DNA of 64,000 bases from Pseudogracilibacillus sp. GTDB lineage: Bacteria; Bacillota; Bacilli; Bacillales; Amphibacillaceae. The notes below the pieces were generated by a model. That model was not told the origin of the DNA, did no database searches, and worked only from the letters and a program-made list of their open reading frames with translations. Both the position numbers and the translations under genes were made by a program. Positions 1 through 8,608 of the stretch are shown in pieces. How positions within the stretch are numbered: the stretch's first letter is position 1; each line of letters starts with the position of its first letter. Location: the NCBI GenBank assembly GCA_026169815.1, contig JAPFDT010000045.1, positions 1-64,000 on the forward strand, written 5' to 3'.

Positions 1-26
1 ACTTCGAAAGGGACAAGCATATAAAG

Positions 27-74
27 AAGCCTAATAGATAACTCCATTTTTAAAATGAAGCTATCATCAGGCTT
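27..74 (-). terminator. Imperfect long hairpin downstream of the symporter gene
   Basis: A 48-nt imperfect inverted repeat (AAGCCTGATGATAGCTTC pairing with a slightly mismatched partner) lies about 80 nt after the symporter stop on the minus strand. It is followed by CTTCTTTATATG, a weak T-rich tail. It probably ends the dapF-symporter transcript, but the tail is not a canonical T-run. Confidence 0.45.
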
Positions 75-151
75 ATTTGTCACGCTTAAATTTCTACTTT
101 AAAATGCTTAAAATATTGTTTGACTTTATATAGTTAGTCTCTTTATTCTAA

Positions 152-1387
152 TCATGTTGTAACTTCTTCTACATTATCCATCCAATCTTTACCATCTAAG
201 TGTCGGGTAACAAGCATACTTGCTACTGTATCACCTGTTGAATTTACCATTGTTGCTGGTGGATCGACAACAACACCGATAGCTGAAATGATTGGTAAAG
301 CTTGAATTGGTAAACCATACAGTGTAACAATCATCATTTCACCAATAAACCCACCACCAGGAATACCGCTCATGACAATACCTGATAATAAACATATTCC
401 AATTGCAGTAAGAAATGTCCCCATACCACTAAAATCCATATTAAACACACCAAAAACGAATGATATTTTTAACATGGCAGACAAACATGATCCATCCATA
501 TGAATCGTTGCTCCAAGTGGTAATACTGTTTCACGTATATCTTTCGGCACTCCAATCTTTTCGGCCGCTTGTAAGTTAACAGGAATAGTTGCAACACTAC
601 TACCCGTTCCTAGAGCTGTAGCGGCTGGTGCTAAAATATTTTTCCAAAAATGAGTAACACCTTTTCTTCCACCGGCAATAAAGGCATATAAGGTAAAGCC
701 AATAAAGAAATATAAAATTGAAACTGGATAATACACGATAATTGCTTTTGCGTAATCCCCGATTAAATCTGTTCCAAATTCGCCTATTAATGCTGCAAAA
801 TATGCACCAAGACCAATCGGAGCATAATACATAATAATTTGCACCACTTTCATAAACACTTCAGAACCCGATACTAAAAACTTAGCAAATGGTTTTCCAG
901 CTGGACCTACTAGTCCTGTCGCTACTCCAATAAGTATTGCAAAAATAATTAATGCTAACATATTAGAACGAGAAAACAAATCAACAAAGTCTGGAACAGT
1001 AAACGTATTTACGAGTTGTTCAGACAATGTAATTGTTTCTTCCTCTTCTGGTACCTCTAGAGCGATATCTGCACCTTTACCTGGCGGGAACATGACAGTA
1101 GCAACTAACATAAATACAGAAGCAATAATACCTGTCACAATAAATACTGTCATCATTGATCCCATTATCTTCCCAAGTCGCTTCATACTATCCATATTTG
1201 CAATCGCTGAAGAAATGGAAAAGAATACGAGTGGAATAACGACCATGAAAAGTAAGTTTATAAAAATATCTCCTAATGGTCGTATGACGTTTGCTTTTTC
1301 TTGAAATACTAACCCAATAATTGAACCGATAATAATCGAAATTAATAATATGATTGGAAATCGGTACGCTCTTAATTTACTACGCAT
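152..1387 (-). CDS. Sodium/proton-dependent dicarboxylate or amino-acid symporter (DAACS/SLC1 family)
   Basis: Integral membrane secondary transporter of 411 residues, the usual length for the glutamate/aspartate/C4-dicarboxylate symporter family. Visible family signatures are a serine-rich re-entrant loop (GTGSSVATIP), the HMDGS motif of TM7, a glycine-rich GIPGGGF segment and NSTGDTVASM in TM8. I chose the ATG at 1387 because AAAAGGAGGG lies 8 nt before it; the GTG three codons upstream directly abuts the ribosome site. The gene overlaps the dapF stop by 8 nt, so the two are translationally coupled. The substrate cannot be read from the sequence. Coupling to dapF makes an amino acid such as aspartate or glutamate plausible, but that is inference. 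Confidence 0.9.
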   Translation of the reverse strand: MRSKLRAYRFPIILLISIIIGSIIGLVFQEKANVIRPLGDIFINLLFMVVIPLVFFSISSAIANMDSMKRLGKIMGSMMTVFIVTGIIASVFMLVATVMFPPGKGADIALEVPEEEETITLSEQLVNTFTVPDFVDLFSRSNMLALIIFAILIGVATGLVGPAGKPFAKFLVSGSEVFMKVVQIIMYYAPIGLGAYFAALIGEFGTDLIGDYAKAIIVYYPVSILYFFIGFTLYAFIAGGRKGVTHFWKNILAPAATALGTGSSVATIPVNLQAAEKIGVPKDIRETVLPLGATIHMDGSCLSAMLKISFVFGVFNMDFSGMGTFLTAIGICLLSGIVMSGIPGGGFIGEMMIVTLYGLPIQALPIISAIGVVVDPPATMVNSTGDTVASMLVTRHLDGKDWMDNVEEVTT

Positions 1388-2231
1388 CGCAATCACCCTC
1401 CTTTTGAATCATCCCTGTAAATACAGTAACAGCATTTCCTTTTAAAGTAATATGCTGTATGGATGTATTTTGTAACGTAAAATCAACTGTGAGCATCCCT
1501 CCTCGCGTTTCCACTTGAACGTTAGAATTCACCTTACCAAGTAACGAGGCAATAATCGCACTTGCTGTTGCTCCAGAGCCACATGCTAATGTTTCTTCTT
1601 CGACTCCTCTTTCATACGTTCTTATTTTCAATATAGTTGTCTTAGGACAAATTTCTACTAAATTTACATTTGTTCCATGCGGACGAAACTGTTCCTGTTC
1701 TTTTACCCCAATCGCCCATTCTGCAAACACTGCATCATCTATTTCTGAAATATTATTTCCAAAAACAACAACGTGTGGTACCCCTACCCATATATAATGA
1801 TATAATCCTATTTGTTCTCCATTTACTAATTGTTTATTCAAATGAACATTATTTAAGGCTATCTCCGGGAAACTAATTTGAACGTTACCATCTACCATAA
1901 CTTGTGCATCATACAAACCATCTAATGTTTCCATCGTCATAGCTGCTTCAACCATATTAAGTTCATGGGAAAATTTAGCAAAACAGCGAGCCCCGTTTCC
2001 GCACATTTCTCCTTCAGAACCATCTGCATTAAAGTAACGCATTTTCACATCTGCGCGTTCAGACTCTTCTACTAACATTACGCCATTTGCACCGATATGA
2101 AATTTCCGTTCACAAACTCTTTGTACAAAATCGTTAATTTCTTCTTCTTGCAAGATTTGCATCCGGTTATCAATAACGACAAAATCATTCCCACAACCGT
2201 GCATTTTAGTAAACTGTATTTCTATACTCAT
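1380..2231 (-). CDS. dapF: Diaminopimelate epimerase
   Basis: Interconverts LL- and meso-diaminopimelate in the cytoplasm, supplying lysine and peptidoglycan precursors. The 283-residue protein has the family N-terminus (KMHGCGNDFVVIDN) and both catalytic cysteines in their expected settings: EMCGNGARC in the N-terminal half and LACGSGATAS in the C-terminal half. An AAAGGA ribosome site precedes the ATG. The 3' end overlaps the downstream symporter start, so this is a two-gene operon. Confidence 0.97.
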   Translation of the reverse strand: MSIEIQFTKMHGCGNDFVVIDNRMQILQEEEINDFVQRVCERKFHIGANGVMLVEESERADVKMRYFNADGSEGEMCGNGARCFAKFSHELNMVEAAMTMETLDGLYDAQVMVDGNVQISFPEIALNNVHLNKQLVNGEQIGLYHYIWVGVPHVVVFGNNISEIDDAVFAEWAIGVKEQEQFRPHGTNVNLVEICPKTTILKIRTYERGVEEETLACGSGATASAIIASLLGKVNSNVQVETRGGMLTVDFTLQNTSIQHITLKGNAVTVFTGMIQKEGDCDA

Positions 2232-2342
2232 TTTAACTCTATCCTTTACTACATTTCTTTTATTAATTGTACTTCGTTTTTTCTACTGACACAATAGGAT
2301 AAAATATTTACATCTGATAATACTCTCTTTATAATGGAAGAA

Positions 2343-3629
2343 TCATTCTATAAAATCATATGGTGCCATTTTTTCTGATGTTGTTTCTAATGAGCGGTTC
2401 ATTCTTTGTTTAAACGCATCTGTCACAATGGAATCATTAATGGTATCTTCAATTGGTAAAACTTTATATGTAAAAGTTGACTCACCTTGTTCTTGATTGC
2501 GATAGACCCATGTCGGTACATAGGAAACACCTTCTATCGATATCTCATTTTTAAGATTATCTTTCCGTACATCTAATTGAACGATGACACCATCTTCTGT
2601 AATTTTTCGATTTGTACCTAATGTTTCTTCTCTTTGGTTAGAAATAAAATTTCCCATTGAATAAATAACAAATGTTGTTTGTTCTTTTTCTACTATAAAA
2701 TCTGATTTCTGAATAACATGAGGGTGACTTCCTAAAATAATATCTACCCCTTCTGCTGCCATCATCTCTGCAAACTCAATTTGTCTGTCATTAGGTTCTT
2801 CGACATATTCTTCTCCCCAATGCATGAAAGAAATAATGAGATCAGCGCCAAGCTCTTTTGCTTCTGCTACATCTTCTTTAATCGTTTGCTCATCCATCAA
2901 ATTTAGCATCTCATTCATTTCTTTAGCACTGAAATCAATACCTACTGGATTTATCTTTTCTGTATAAGCTAAAATAGCGACATCGATTTCTTCTACTGCA
3001 TGCACATATACTCGTGATGTTGGCTTTTTATCGTATGTGCCAACAGATGGAAGTTCTTTTTCACGCATTACTTTCACTGTGCGTTCTAATCCATCTCTCC
3101 CAGTATCAAGACTATGATTATTTACCGTTGTAACGACATCAATTCCTGCATCTTTAATCGCATCAATAGTTTCATCTGGAGAATTAAAAGCTGGATACCC
3201 TGTGAAACCTTTCTCAGCGCCACCTGCTGTTGTTTCATAATTAGCTATTGCTAAATCAGCCGCTTCAAAAATTGGCTTTACTTCAGAAAACATATCTGTA
3301 AAATCATATGAATCACTCACTGTATCATAACCTGCTTTTAATTGTGGACCATGAAACATAATATCTCCAGCTGCCGCAATTTGAATATCTGTATATGGCT
3401 CCTTTTTTGGTTCTGGTTTACTTTTTTCAATTTCTGTATAATCTGTTTTCTTTATCGCTACTTCTTCCAATAATTTTTCTGAAGCAACTTGTTTAGAAGA
3501 TTCCGCTATACTATTAGTACTTAAATAAAATCCACCAAGTGCTAATAATCCGATTAATAAAACCGTTAGATTGATTAATAGAATTCGCGTAAGCTTGTTT
3601 TTTCTCTGTTGACTTCTTTTCCTTCTCAT
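2343..3629 (-). CDS. CapA/PgsA-like membrane-anchored metallophosphatase-fold protein
   Basis: 428 residues. A basic N-terminus and one membrane segment (about residues 13-37) anchor the protein, and the rest should be extracytoplasmic. The CapA (poly-gamma-glutamate synthesis protein) domain begins near residue 81 and shows the calcineurin-like metal motifs in order: AAAGDIMFHG, ANYETT, TVNNHSLDTG, SFMHWGEEY, GSHPHVIQ and YSMGNF. CapA/PgsA proteins function in poly-gamma-glutamate synthesis or attachment, but no capB, capC or capE homolog is nearby, so that role cannot be assigned here. A close paralog lies at 18305-19579. The gene appears monocistronic. Confidence 0.88.
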   Translation of the reverse strand: MRRKRSQQRKNKLTRILLINLTVLLIGLLALGGFYLSTNSIAESSKQVASEKLLEEVAIKKTDYTEIEKSKPEPKKEPYTDIQIAAAGDIMFHGPQLKAGYDTVSDSYDFTDMFSEVKPIFEAADLAIANYETTAGGAEKGFTGYPAFNSPDETIDAIKDAGIDVVTTVNNHSLDTGRDGLERTVKVMREKELPSVGTYDKKPTSRVYVHAVEEIDVAILAYTEKINPVGIDFSAKEMNEMLNLMDEQTIKEDVAEAKELGADLIISFMHWGEEYVEEPNDRQIEFAEMMAAEGVDIILGSHPHVIQKSDFIVEKEQTTFVIYSMGNFISNQREETLGTNRKITEDGVIVQLDVRKDNLKNEISIEGVSYVPTWVYRNQEQGESTFTYKVLPIEDTINDSIVTDAFKQRMNRSLETTSEKMAPYDFIE

Positions 3630-3763
3630 CGTTGTAACCTGCTCTCTAGTTGCACCTTTAACTTAGTCTTATGTCATTTTCTAAAAGGAATCGTTAACAT
3701 TAATATCTGTCCGATAGCATGTAACAAATAATTATATAGACTCACATTCTGATAGACAGTAAC

Positions 3764-3792
3764 ATTATAGCGAACTAGTTTTTAGAAAGCAA
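3764..3792 (-). promoter_or_regulatory. Sigma-A-type promoter for the capA-like gene
   Basis: Read on the minus strand: -35 TTGCTT (3787-3792), a 17-nt spacer and a perfect -10 TATAAT (3764-3769). This leaves a leader of roughly 130 nt before the gene. I see nothing else in the 316-bp gap 3630-3945. Confidence 0.6.
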
Positions 3793-3945
3793 AATAGTAT
3801 GTAACTATTAACCTATTTACAACGCTATATTCCATATATTTTTTTGGGTATTCGAATGATCATGTGTAATTGATAAGCAGCTTTCACAATCGTTCAAGAA
3901 TTAATTTATTTTCCACACTTAAATCTATATCCCCTATTTTTTCAA

Positions 3946-6216
3946 TTATTCATCCATCCTAAGCCGTAACCATTTAGCTGTCAGTGTATTCGCTTGTGCC
4001 ATATCTTTAGGTGTACCTTCGAATACAACAGTGCCACCCAACTTTCCAGAACCTGGACCTAATTCTATAATCCAATCACTTGCTCTAATGAAATGTAAAT
4101 TATGTTCAATCAAAATAACCGAGTTTCCTTTGTCAACTATACGTTGAAAGACGTTTAATAATCGTGCATTGTCCTGTCCATGTAAACCTAAAGATGGCTC
4201 ATCTAAAACATATATTTGTCCTTCTTCTTGTAAATAACTCGCTAATTTTAATCGTTGTAATTCCCCACCACTCAATGAACTCGTCGTCTGGCCAAACGTT
4301 AAATAACCTAAACCAACATCTTGTAATGTCATTATCTTTTTTGTAATCGTATCATCTTGAAAGAAATCAATTGCTTCTTCGATTGTAAGTCGTAATATTT
4401 CCACAATATTTTTACCGGAAAATGTATAAGATAATGCTTCTTGGGAATATTTCGTTCCTTCACATGATTCACATGTAGTAGTTATCGGATCAGCAAAAGC
4501 GACATCAGGTGTAATCACGCCTTTTCCTTTACATACTGGACATTTTCCTAATGAATTAAAACTAAATAACCCTGCAGGCTGTTTTGTTTTTTTAGCGAAA
4601 ATTGAACGAACTCTATCCATAATACCCATATATGTCGCCAATGTAGAGCGACTAGAAATGCCAATACTTCCTTGCCCTACAACGATTGCGTTTGGATACT
4701 CTTCTTTAAATGCTTCTAACATCAACGAACTTTTTCCAGAACCTGACACACCACAAACAGACACTAAAACATTTGCCGGAACTTTTACTGTGATGTTTTT
4801 TAAATTATTATTGTTCACTTCCTTCATAGTAAAATAATTATTAATCTTTCGTGGAGCGTCATTTAATGTCAGTTTATTAAGCAAAGTAGTACTACTCATT
4901 GTGTTTTTAAAATGTTCAACTGTACCTTGATAAATTACTTCACCACCATGAACGCCTGCACCAGGCCCAATTTCAATCACTTCATCTGCGATTTGGATTA
5001 CTGATTCATCATGTTCAATGACTAGTACTGAGTTATGCTGATTTCTTAACTCTTTTAATATATGAATAAATTGATTTATTTCTTCTGGATGAAGTCCTGC
5101 TGTTGGTTCGTCAAAAATATACGTAACATTGTTTAAACTACTCCCCAAATGATGAGCTATTTTTACTCGCTGTGCTTCTCCGCCAGATAACGTATTCATA
5201 GTACGTCCTATACTTAAATAACCTAATCCCATGTCAATAAGTCGCTCGATATGAGGCTTAATTTGTGTTACAAGTGAAGTTCCCAGGGAATCTGTTATCT
5301 TCCTTAGTTCCATCTTTAAATCGGTTAGTTCTAATTGATTGTAGGCAACAATATTTAAACCATTTATTTTACAAGCTAGCACATCTGGAGCTAATCCTGA
5401 CCCTTCACAAGTAAAACATGGAGATAATTTAGAAACATTTAAAACATCTTCTTCCGATACTTGTTTTAATGTAGAAATATCTCTATTTATATAAAGTCGT
5501 CTAAATCGTGGTAATAAGCCATCCCATTCATGATCTTGAGGTCCATTCTTAGTATGAAATGGTGCATAAACTTTATCTCCTTTTGGAGGACCATATATTA
5601 AGAGATCATACTGCTCTTTGGGTAAATCTTTTATCGGTAAATTAGGGTCGAATAAGCCCCCAGTAATCATCCATCTCCCTTGCCATCCAGAGGGAGATAA
5701 AGGTTTGAATTGAATCGCATAATCCCGAAGTGACTTATCAAAATCGATTAATTTATGTACATCTGGGTTAATGACTTCACCATATCCATGACAGTTTGGG
5801 CATTTACCGAAAGCACTTTGTGGGAGAAAATCTGTAGCAGAATGAACAGGTGGGGTTCCAATTCGTGAAAATAATAAACGGATTAAAGGTTGGACATCCA
5901 TATATGTTCCCACTGTCGAGCGTGAATGGCTTTGTACAGGTTTTTGTTCTACGACAATAACTTGTGTTAAATGTTGCATTAAAGTAGCTAATGGACGTTC
6001 ATATCGTGGCATTTGATTTCTTATATAGTGAGGGTAATTTAACATCATTTGACGTTTACTTTCCATTGCGATTGTATCAAAAACAATAGAACTTTTCCCT
6101 GAGCCAGAGAGACCTGTAAATACAACAATCTTTTCTTTCGGTATATTTAAATCAATTTGTTTTAAATTATTTTCGCGTAATCCTCTTAATATAATGTCAT
6201 CTTTTCTTTCTGTCAC
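3946..6216 (-). CDS. Short UvrA-like ABC ATPase lacking the UvrB-binding region
   Basis: Duplicated ABC ATPase of the UvrA superfamily. It has two Walker A motifs (GLSGSGKSS and GVSGSGKSS), two signature motifs (LSGGEAQRVK, LSGGELQRLK), and zinc-binding cysteine pairs in both halves (CPNCHGYG, CFTCEGSG, CPVCKGKG, CESCEGT). It has about 756 residues, whereas housekeeping UvrA has about 940-960. The first half runs directly from Walker A to the zinc module with no UvrB-binding domain. I prefer the GTG at 6216, preceded by AAAAGGTGATATT, over the ATG seven codons upstream, which has no clear ribosome site. Such short UvrA paralogs occur in Firmicutes and actinomycetes; some sit beside antibiotic genes. 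Function is unproven. Confidence 0.85.
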   Translation of the reverse strand: MTERKDDIILRGLRENNLKQIDLNIPKEKIVVFTGLSGSGKSSIVFDTIAMESKRQMMLNYPHYIRNQMPRYERPLATLMQHLTQVIVVEQKPVQSHSRSTVGTYMDVQPLIRLLFSRIGTPPVHSATDFLPQSAFGKCPNCHGYGEVINPDVHKLIDFDKSLRDYAIQFKPLSPSGWQGRWMITGGLFDPNLPIKDLPKEQYDLLIYGPPKGDKVYAPFHTKNGPQDHEWDGLLPRFRRLYINRDISTLKQVSEEDVLNVSKLSPCFTCEGSGLAPDVLACKINGLNIVAYNQLELTDLKMELRKITDSLGTSLVTQIKPHIERLIDMGLGYLSIGRTMNTLSGGEAQRVKIAHHLGSSLNNVTYIFDEPTAGLHPEEINQFIHILKELRNQHNSVLVIEHDESVIQIADEVIEIGPGAGVHGGEVIYQGTVEHFKNTMSSTTLLNKLTLNDAPRKINNYFTMKEVNNNNLKNITVKVPANVLVSVCGVSGSGKSSLMLEAFKEEYPNAIVVGQGSIGISSRSTLATYMGIMDRVRSIFAKKTKQPAGLFSFNSLGKCPVCKGKGVITPDVAFADPITTTCESCEGTKYSQEALSYTFSGKNIVEILRLTIEEAIDFFQDDTITKKIMTLQDVGLGYLTFGQTTSSLSGGELQRLKLASYLQEEGQIYVLDEPSLGLHGQDNARLLNVFQRIVDKGNSVILIEHNLHFIRASDWIIELGPGSGKLGGTVVFEGTPKDMAQANTLTAKWLRLRMDE

Positions 6217-6438
6217 AATATCACCTTTTCTTAACATCGTATATTTACTAGTATCTTTTTAATAGATATAAACACGCAGTTTAAATTGGGAAACGTGTAA
6301 TTGGTATTTTAATGCTCACTTCATTATAATGATGCAAATACATGTGTTATTTGTAATACATATTAACATGTCTTTTAAAACAACAAAACACCAAGCTTTA
6401 GATTGCTGGACTGTTTGTAGGATAAATATCAAAAATAA

Positions 6439-6467
6439 AAATGGGTCTACATAAAACAGACCCATTT
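6439..6467 (-). terminator. Terminator after the aldo/keto reductase gene
   Basis: On the minus strand AAATGGGTCT pairs with AGACCCATTTTT around a short loop, and the run continues ATTTTT. It lies 14 nt after the stop codon. Confidence 0.85.
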
Positions 6468-6480
6468 AATCGTAAGCTGA

Positions 6481-7335
6481 CTAAACATATTCGTGATATT
6501 CATTCGGGTTCTGTCCTTCTACCCGACCTGCTTCCCCTTTATCTAATGAATCAATTGTATTTATATCCTCTTCGGTTAATTCAAAGTTGATACTATTGAT
6601 ATTATCTTTTTGGTGCTTTGGATTACTTGATTTTGGAATAGTAAACACACCGGCTTGATAGTTCCAGTTTACAATAATTTGTGCCGGAGTTTTCTCGTAT
6701 TTGTCTGCGATTTCTTTAATTGTGGCATTTTGTAACACATCATTCAAATACCCCCGACCAAAAGGACTCCAAGCTTCAGTAAGAATACCCCTTTTTTTAT
6801 TTTCTTCAATCATACGGTTATTATTAAAATATGGATGACGTTCCACCTGATTTGTAGCAGGAGTCACACCTGTTTCCGTGATAATATCGTCTAAATGACT
6901 TGGTTCAAAATTTGAAACACCAATGGTTTTAATTAACCCTAATTTTTGAGCATCCACTAGCGCTTTCCAAGCTTCTACATATTTTCCATCTTTAGGATTC
7001 GGCCAGTGAATTAAGTATTTATCAAAATATTTTAATCCAGTGCGGTGCAAAGATTCCTGAATAGAGAGAAAGGCCTTGTCGTATTCATGATAAGAACCAG
7101 GCAGTTTCGCACTAATTAAAATTTCTTCCCTAAGAAGTGCAGATCGTCGCACGGCTTCACCAACAATACCTTCATTGTCATAGTTTGTTGAAGTATCAAT
7201 CAAACGATAGCCCATATTTAAGGCACTTAAAATTTCAAATATTCCTTTATCACCCTGAATGCCCACCGTCCCTAAGCCTATAAGTGGAAGCATAGAGTTA
7301 TCATTTAGACGAAAAATATTATGATCAGTAGTCAA
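6481..7335 (-). CDS. Aldo/keto reductase
   Basis: Cytoplasmic NADPH-dependent carbonyl reductase of 284 residues with a TIM-barrel fold. The catalytic tetrad is visible: Asp47 and Tyr52 (LIDTSTNYDNE), Lys77 (ISAKLPG) and His110 (YLIHWPNP). The cofactor-binding region IPKSSNPKHQKDN lies near the C-terminus. It resembles the 2,5-diketogluconate reductase/glyoxal reductase group (YvgN-like). The start is a TTG behind AAAGGAGATGAGAC. Monocistronic, with its own terminator. The physiological substrate cannot be told from sequence. Confidence 0.92.
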   Translation of the reverse strand: MTTDHNIFRLNDNSMLPLIGLGTVGIQGDKGIFEILSALNMGYRLIDTSTNYDNEGIVGEAVRRSALLREEILISAKLPGSYHEYDKAFLSIQESLHRTGLKYFDKYLIHWPNPKDGKYVEAWKALVDAQKLGLIKTIGVSNFEPSHLDDIITETGVTPATNQVERHPYFNNNRMIEENKKRGILTEAWSPFGRGYLNDVLQNATIKEIADKYEKTPAQIIVNWNYQAGVFTIPKSSNPKHQKDNINSINFELTEEDINTIDSLDKGEAGRVEGQNPNEYHEYV

Positions 7336-7607
7336 AGTCTCATCTCCTTTAAAAATGTTGTAATGTAAGTTGAAAATGATGTAGACAAATAGAGCTTCCT
7401 CACCTGTCAGGATGAAACCAATAGTCTTTCATCAATAAACAGCGGTTTCTATTACATTACAGTTTTTTTATGTTTTCATCTCATTTTGAGCTGTTCACTA
7501 TTACTGTACCCGATAAAAAGAGATCCTACACTACTAACTAGAGCTGAATAATGATCCGCTTGTTGCATATCTTTTCTTATTTATCATATAAAACAGGTAC
7601 AAAAACA

Positions 7608-7642
7608 CCCCTAAAATTAGATATTCACTCTAACTTTAGGGG
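7608..7642 (-). terminator. Terminator after the DJ-1/PfpI gene
   Basis: CCCCTAAAGTTAGA pairs with TCTAATTTTAGGGG across a short loop, then TGTTTTTG on the minus strand. Elsewhere in the 404-bp gap 7336-7739 I see only AT-rich sequence. Confidence 0.7.
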
Positions 7643-7739
7643 CAAGGTCACTTCCGATACTATGCCGTATTAAAATGTAATGTGTTTAAGCAAACTCACT
7701 ACATCTAAACAGTTTGTTCATCATACTTATGATTATATA

Positions 7740-8261
7740 TTATTTTGCTAAAAGCTTTAATGCTTCACGATTAAATGCTGGTAAATCGTCAGGTGTTCTA
7801 CTTGTAACTAGATTTCCATCAACGACAACTTCTGCTTCTTTGACTGTTGCTCCAGCATTTTCTAAGTCTTTCCTAACTGAAACATAACTAGTAAGCTCTT
7901 TTCCTTTCAGTTCATCAGTATCAACAAGGAACTGTGGTCCATGACAAATCGCAAATACTGGTTTATTTTGTTGGAAAAATGATTTTGCAAACTCACTATT
8001 TTTTGGATTGACACGTAATAAGTCTGGAGAAAAACCACCTGGGACGAGTAATGCATCGTATTGCTCCACATTTACATCATCAATACCTTTATCTGCTTGA
8101 ATCTCATCTCCATTTTTTCCTGTGATTGTTTTGTCTTTTTCGTTACTTACAATATCAACTGTATGGCCAGCTTCTTTATACGCTTTGATAGGATCAGTTA
8201 ATTCAATCTCCTCTACCATATCTGTAACGAGTACTGCTATATGTTTACTCAAATTAATCAC
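7740..8261 (-). CDS. DJ-1/PfpI family protein (stress-type deglycase/protease-like)
   Basis: 173 residues, one class-I glutamine-amidotransferase-like domain. The nucleophile is Cys106 in FAICHGPQ, the nucleophile elbow of the PfpI/YfkM/YraA group; the acidic partner is probably in the VEEIELTDP segment near residue 17. YfkM and YraA of B. subtilis are general-stress proteins, and family members have been described as proteases, deglycases or glyoxalases. Monocistronic between a terminator and the xylose locus. Stress induction is inferred from the family only; I see no convincing SigB promoter. Confidence 0.88.
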   Translation of the reverse strand: MINLSKHIAVLVTDMVEEIELTDPIKAYKEAGHTVDIVSNEKDKTITGKNGDEIQADKGIDDVNVEQYDALLVPGGFSPDLLRVNPKNSEFAKSFFQQNKPVFAICHGPQFLVDTDELKGKELTSYVSVRKDLENAGATVKEAEVVVDGNLVTSRTPDDLPAFNREALKLLAK

Positions 8262-8474
8262 TCCTTATTAGACTTACGTATTATGATAAAAGCTATAAGA
8301 ACACTTGTAAAGTATCTCGCTTTTTTCGGAATCACCTTAACTTGATTTAAGAACTGATATGTTTCAAGTAATCTATTAAGTAAATTAATGATTATTTTTC
8401 TGCTTGATTTATTATAACTGGAATATTCAATCATAATAACAGCGAGCAATAATAGCAATTTTAGTACAAATCAC

Positions 8475-8497
8475 CTTTGTTTGTTCAGTGGACAAAG
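8475..8497. promoter_or_regulatory. XylR-type operator at the xylE promoter
   Basis: A 23-bp imperfect palindrome: left arm CTTTGTTTGTT, central C, right arm AGTGGACAAAG. The left arm matches the known B. subtilis XylR half-site (TTAGTTTGTT) closely. It has the same length and placement as the site between xylA and xylR at 14554-14576. Confidence 0.65.
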
Positions 8498-8517
8498 TAA
8501 TTTAGGGTTGTTATACT
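8489..8517 (+). promoter_or_regulatory. Promoter of xylE
   Basis: -35 TGGACA (8489-8494), a 17-nt spacer, -10 TATACT (8512-8517). The -35 lies inside the right arm of the operator, so bound repressor would block polymerase. Confidence 0.6.
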
Positions 8518-8608
8518 TTATATATAAAATAACATTCCTAGAATAGGGGGGGATGAACTACATAACAAGTTAATGCAATATGCTAACTTGTTATCTCGTT
8601 CAGATAAG

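Noticed and set aside
8258-8458. 66-codon frame on the minus strand directly before the PfpI gene
   Set aside because: No ribosome site, poor composition and it covers the promoter region. It looks like chance.
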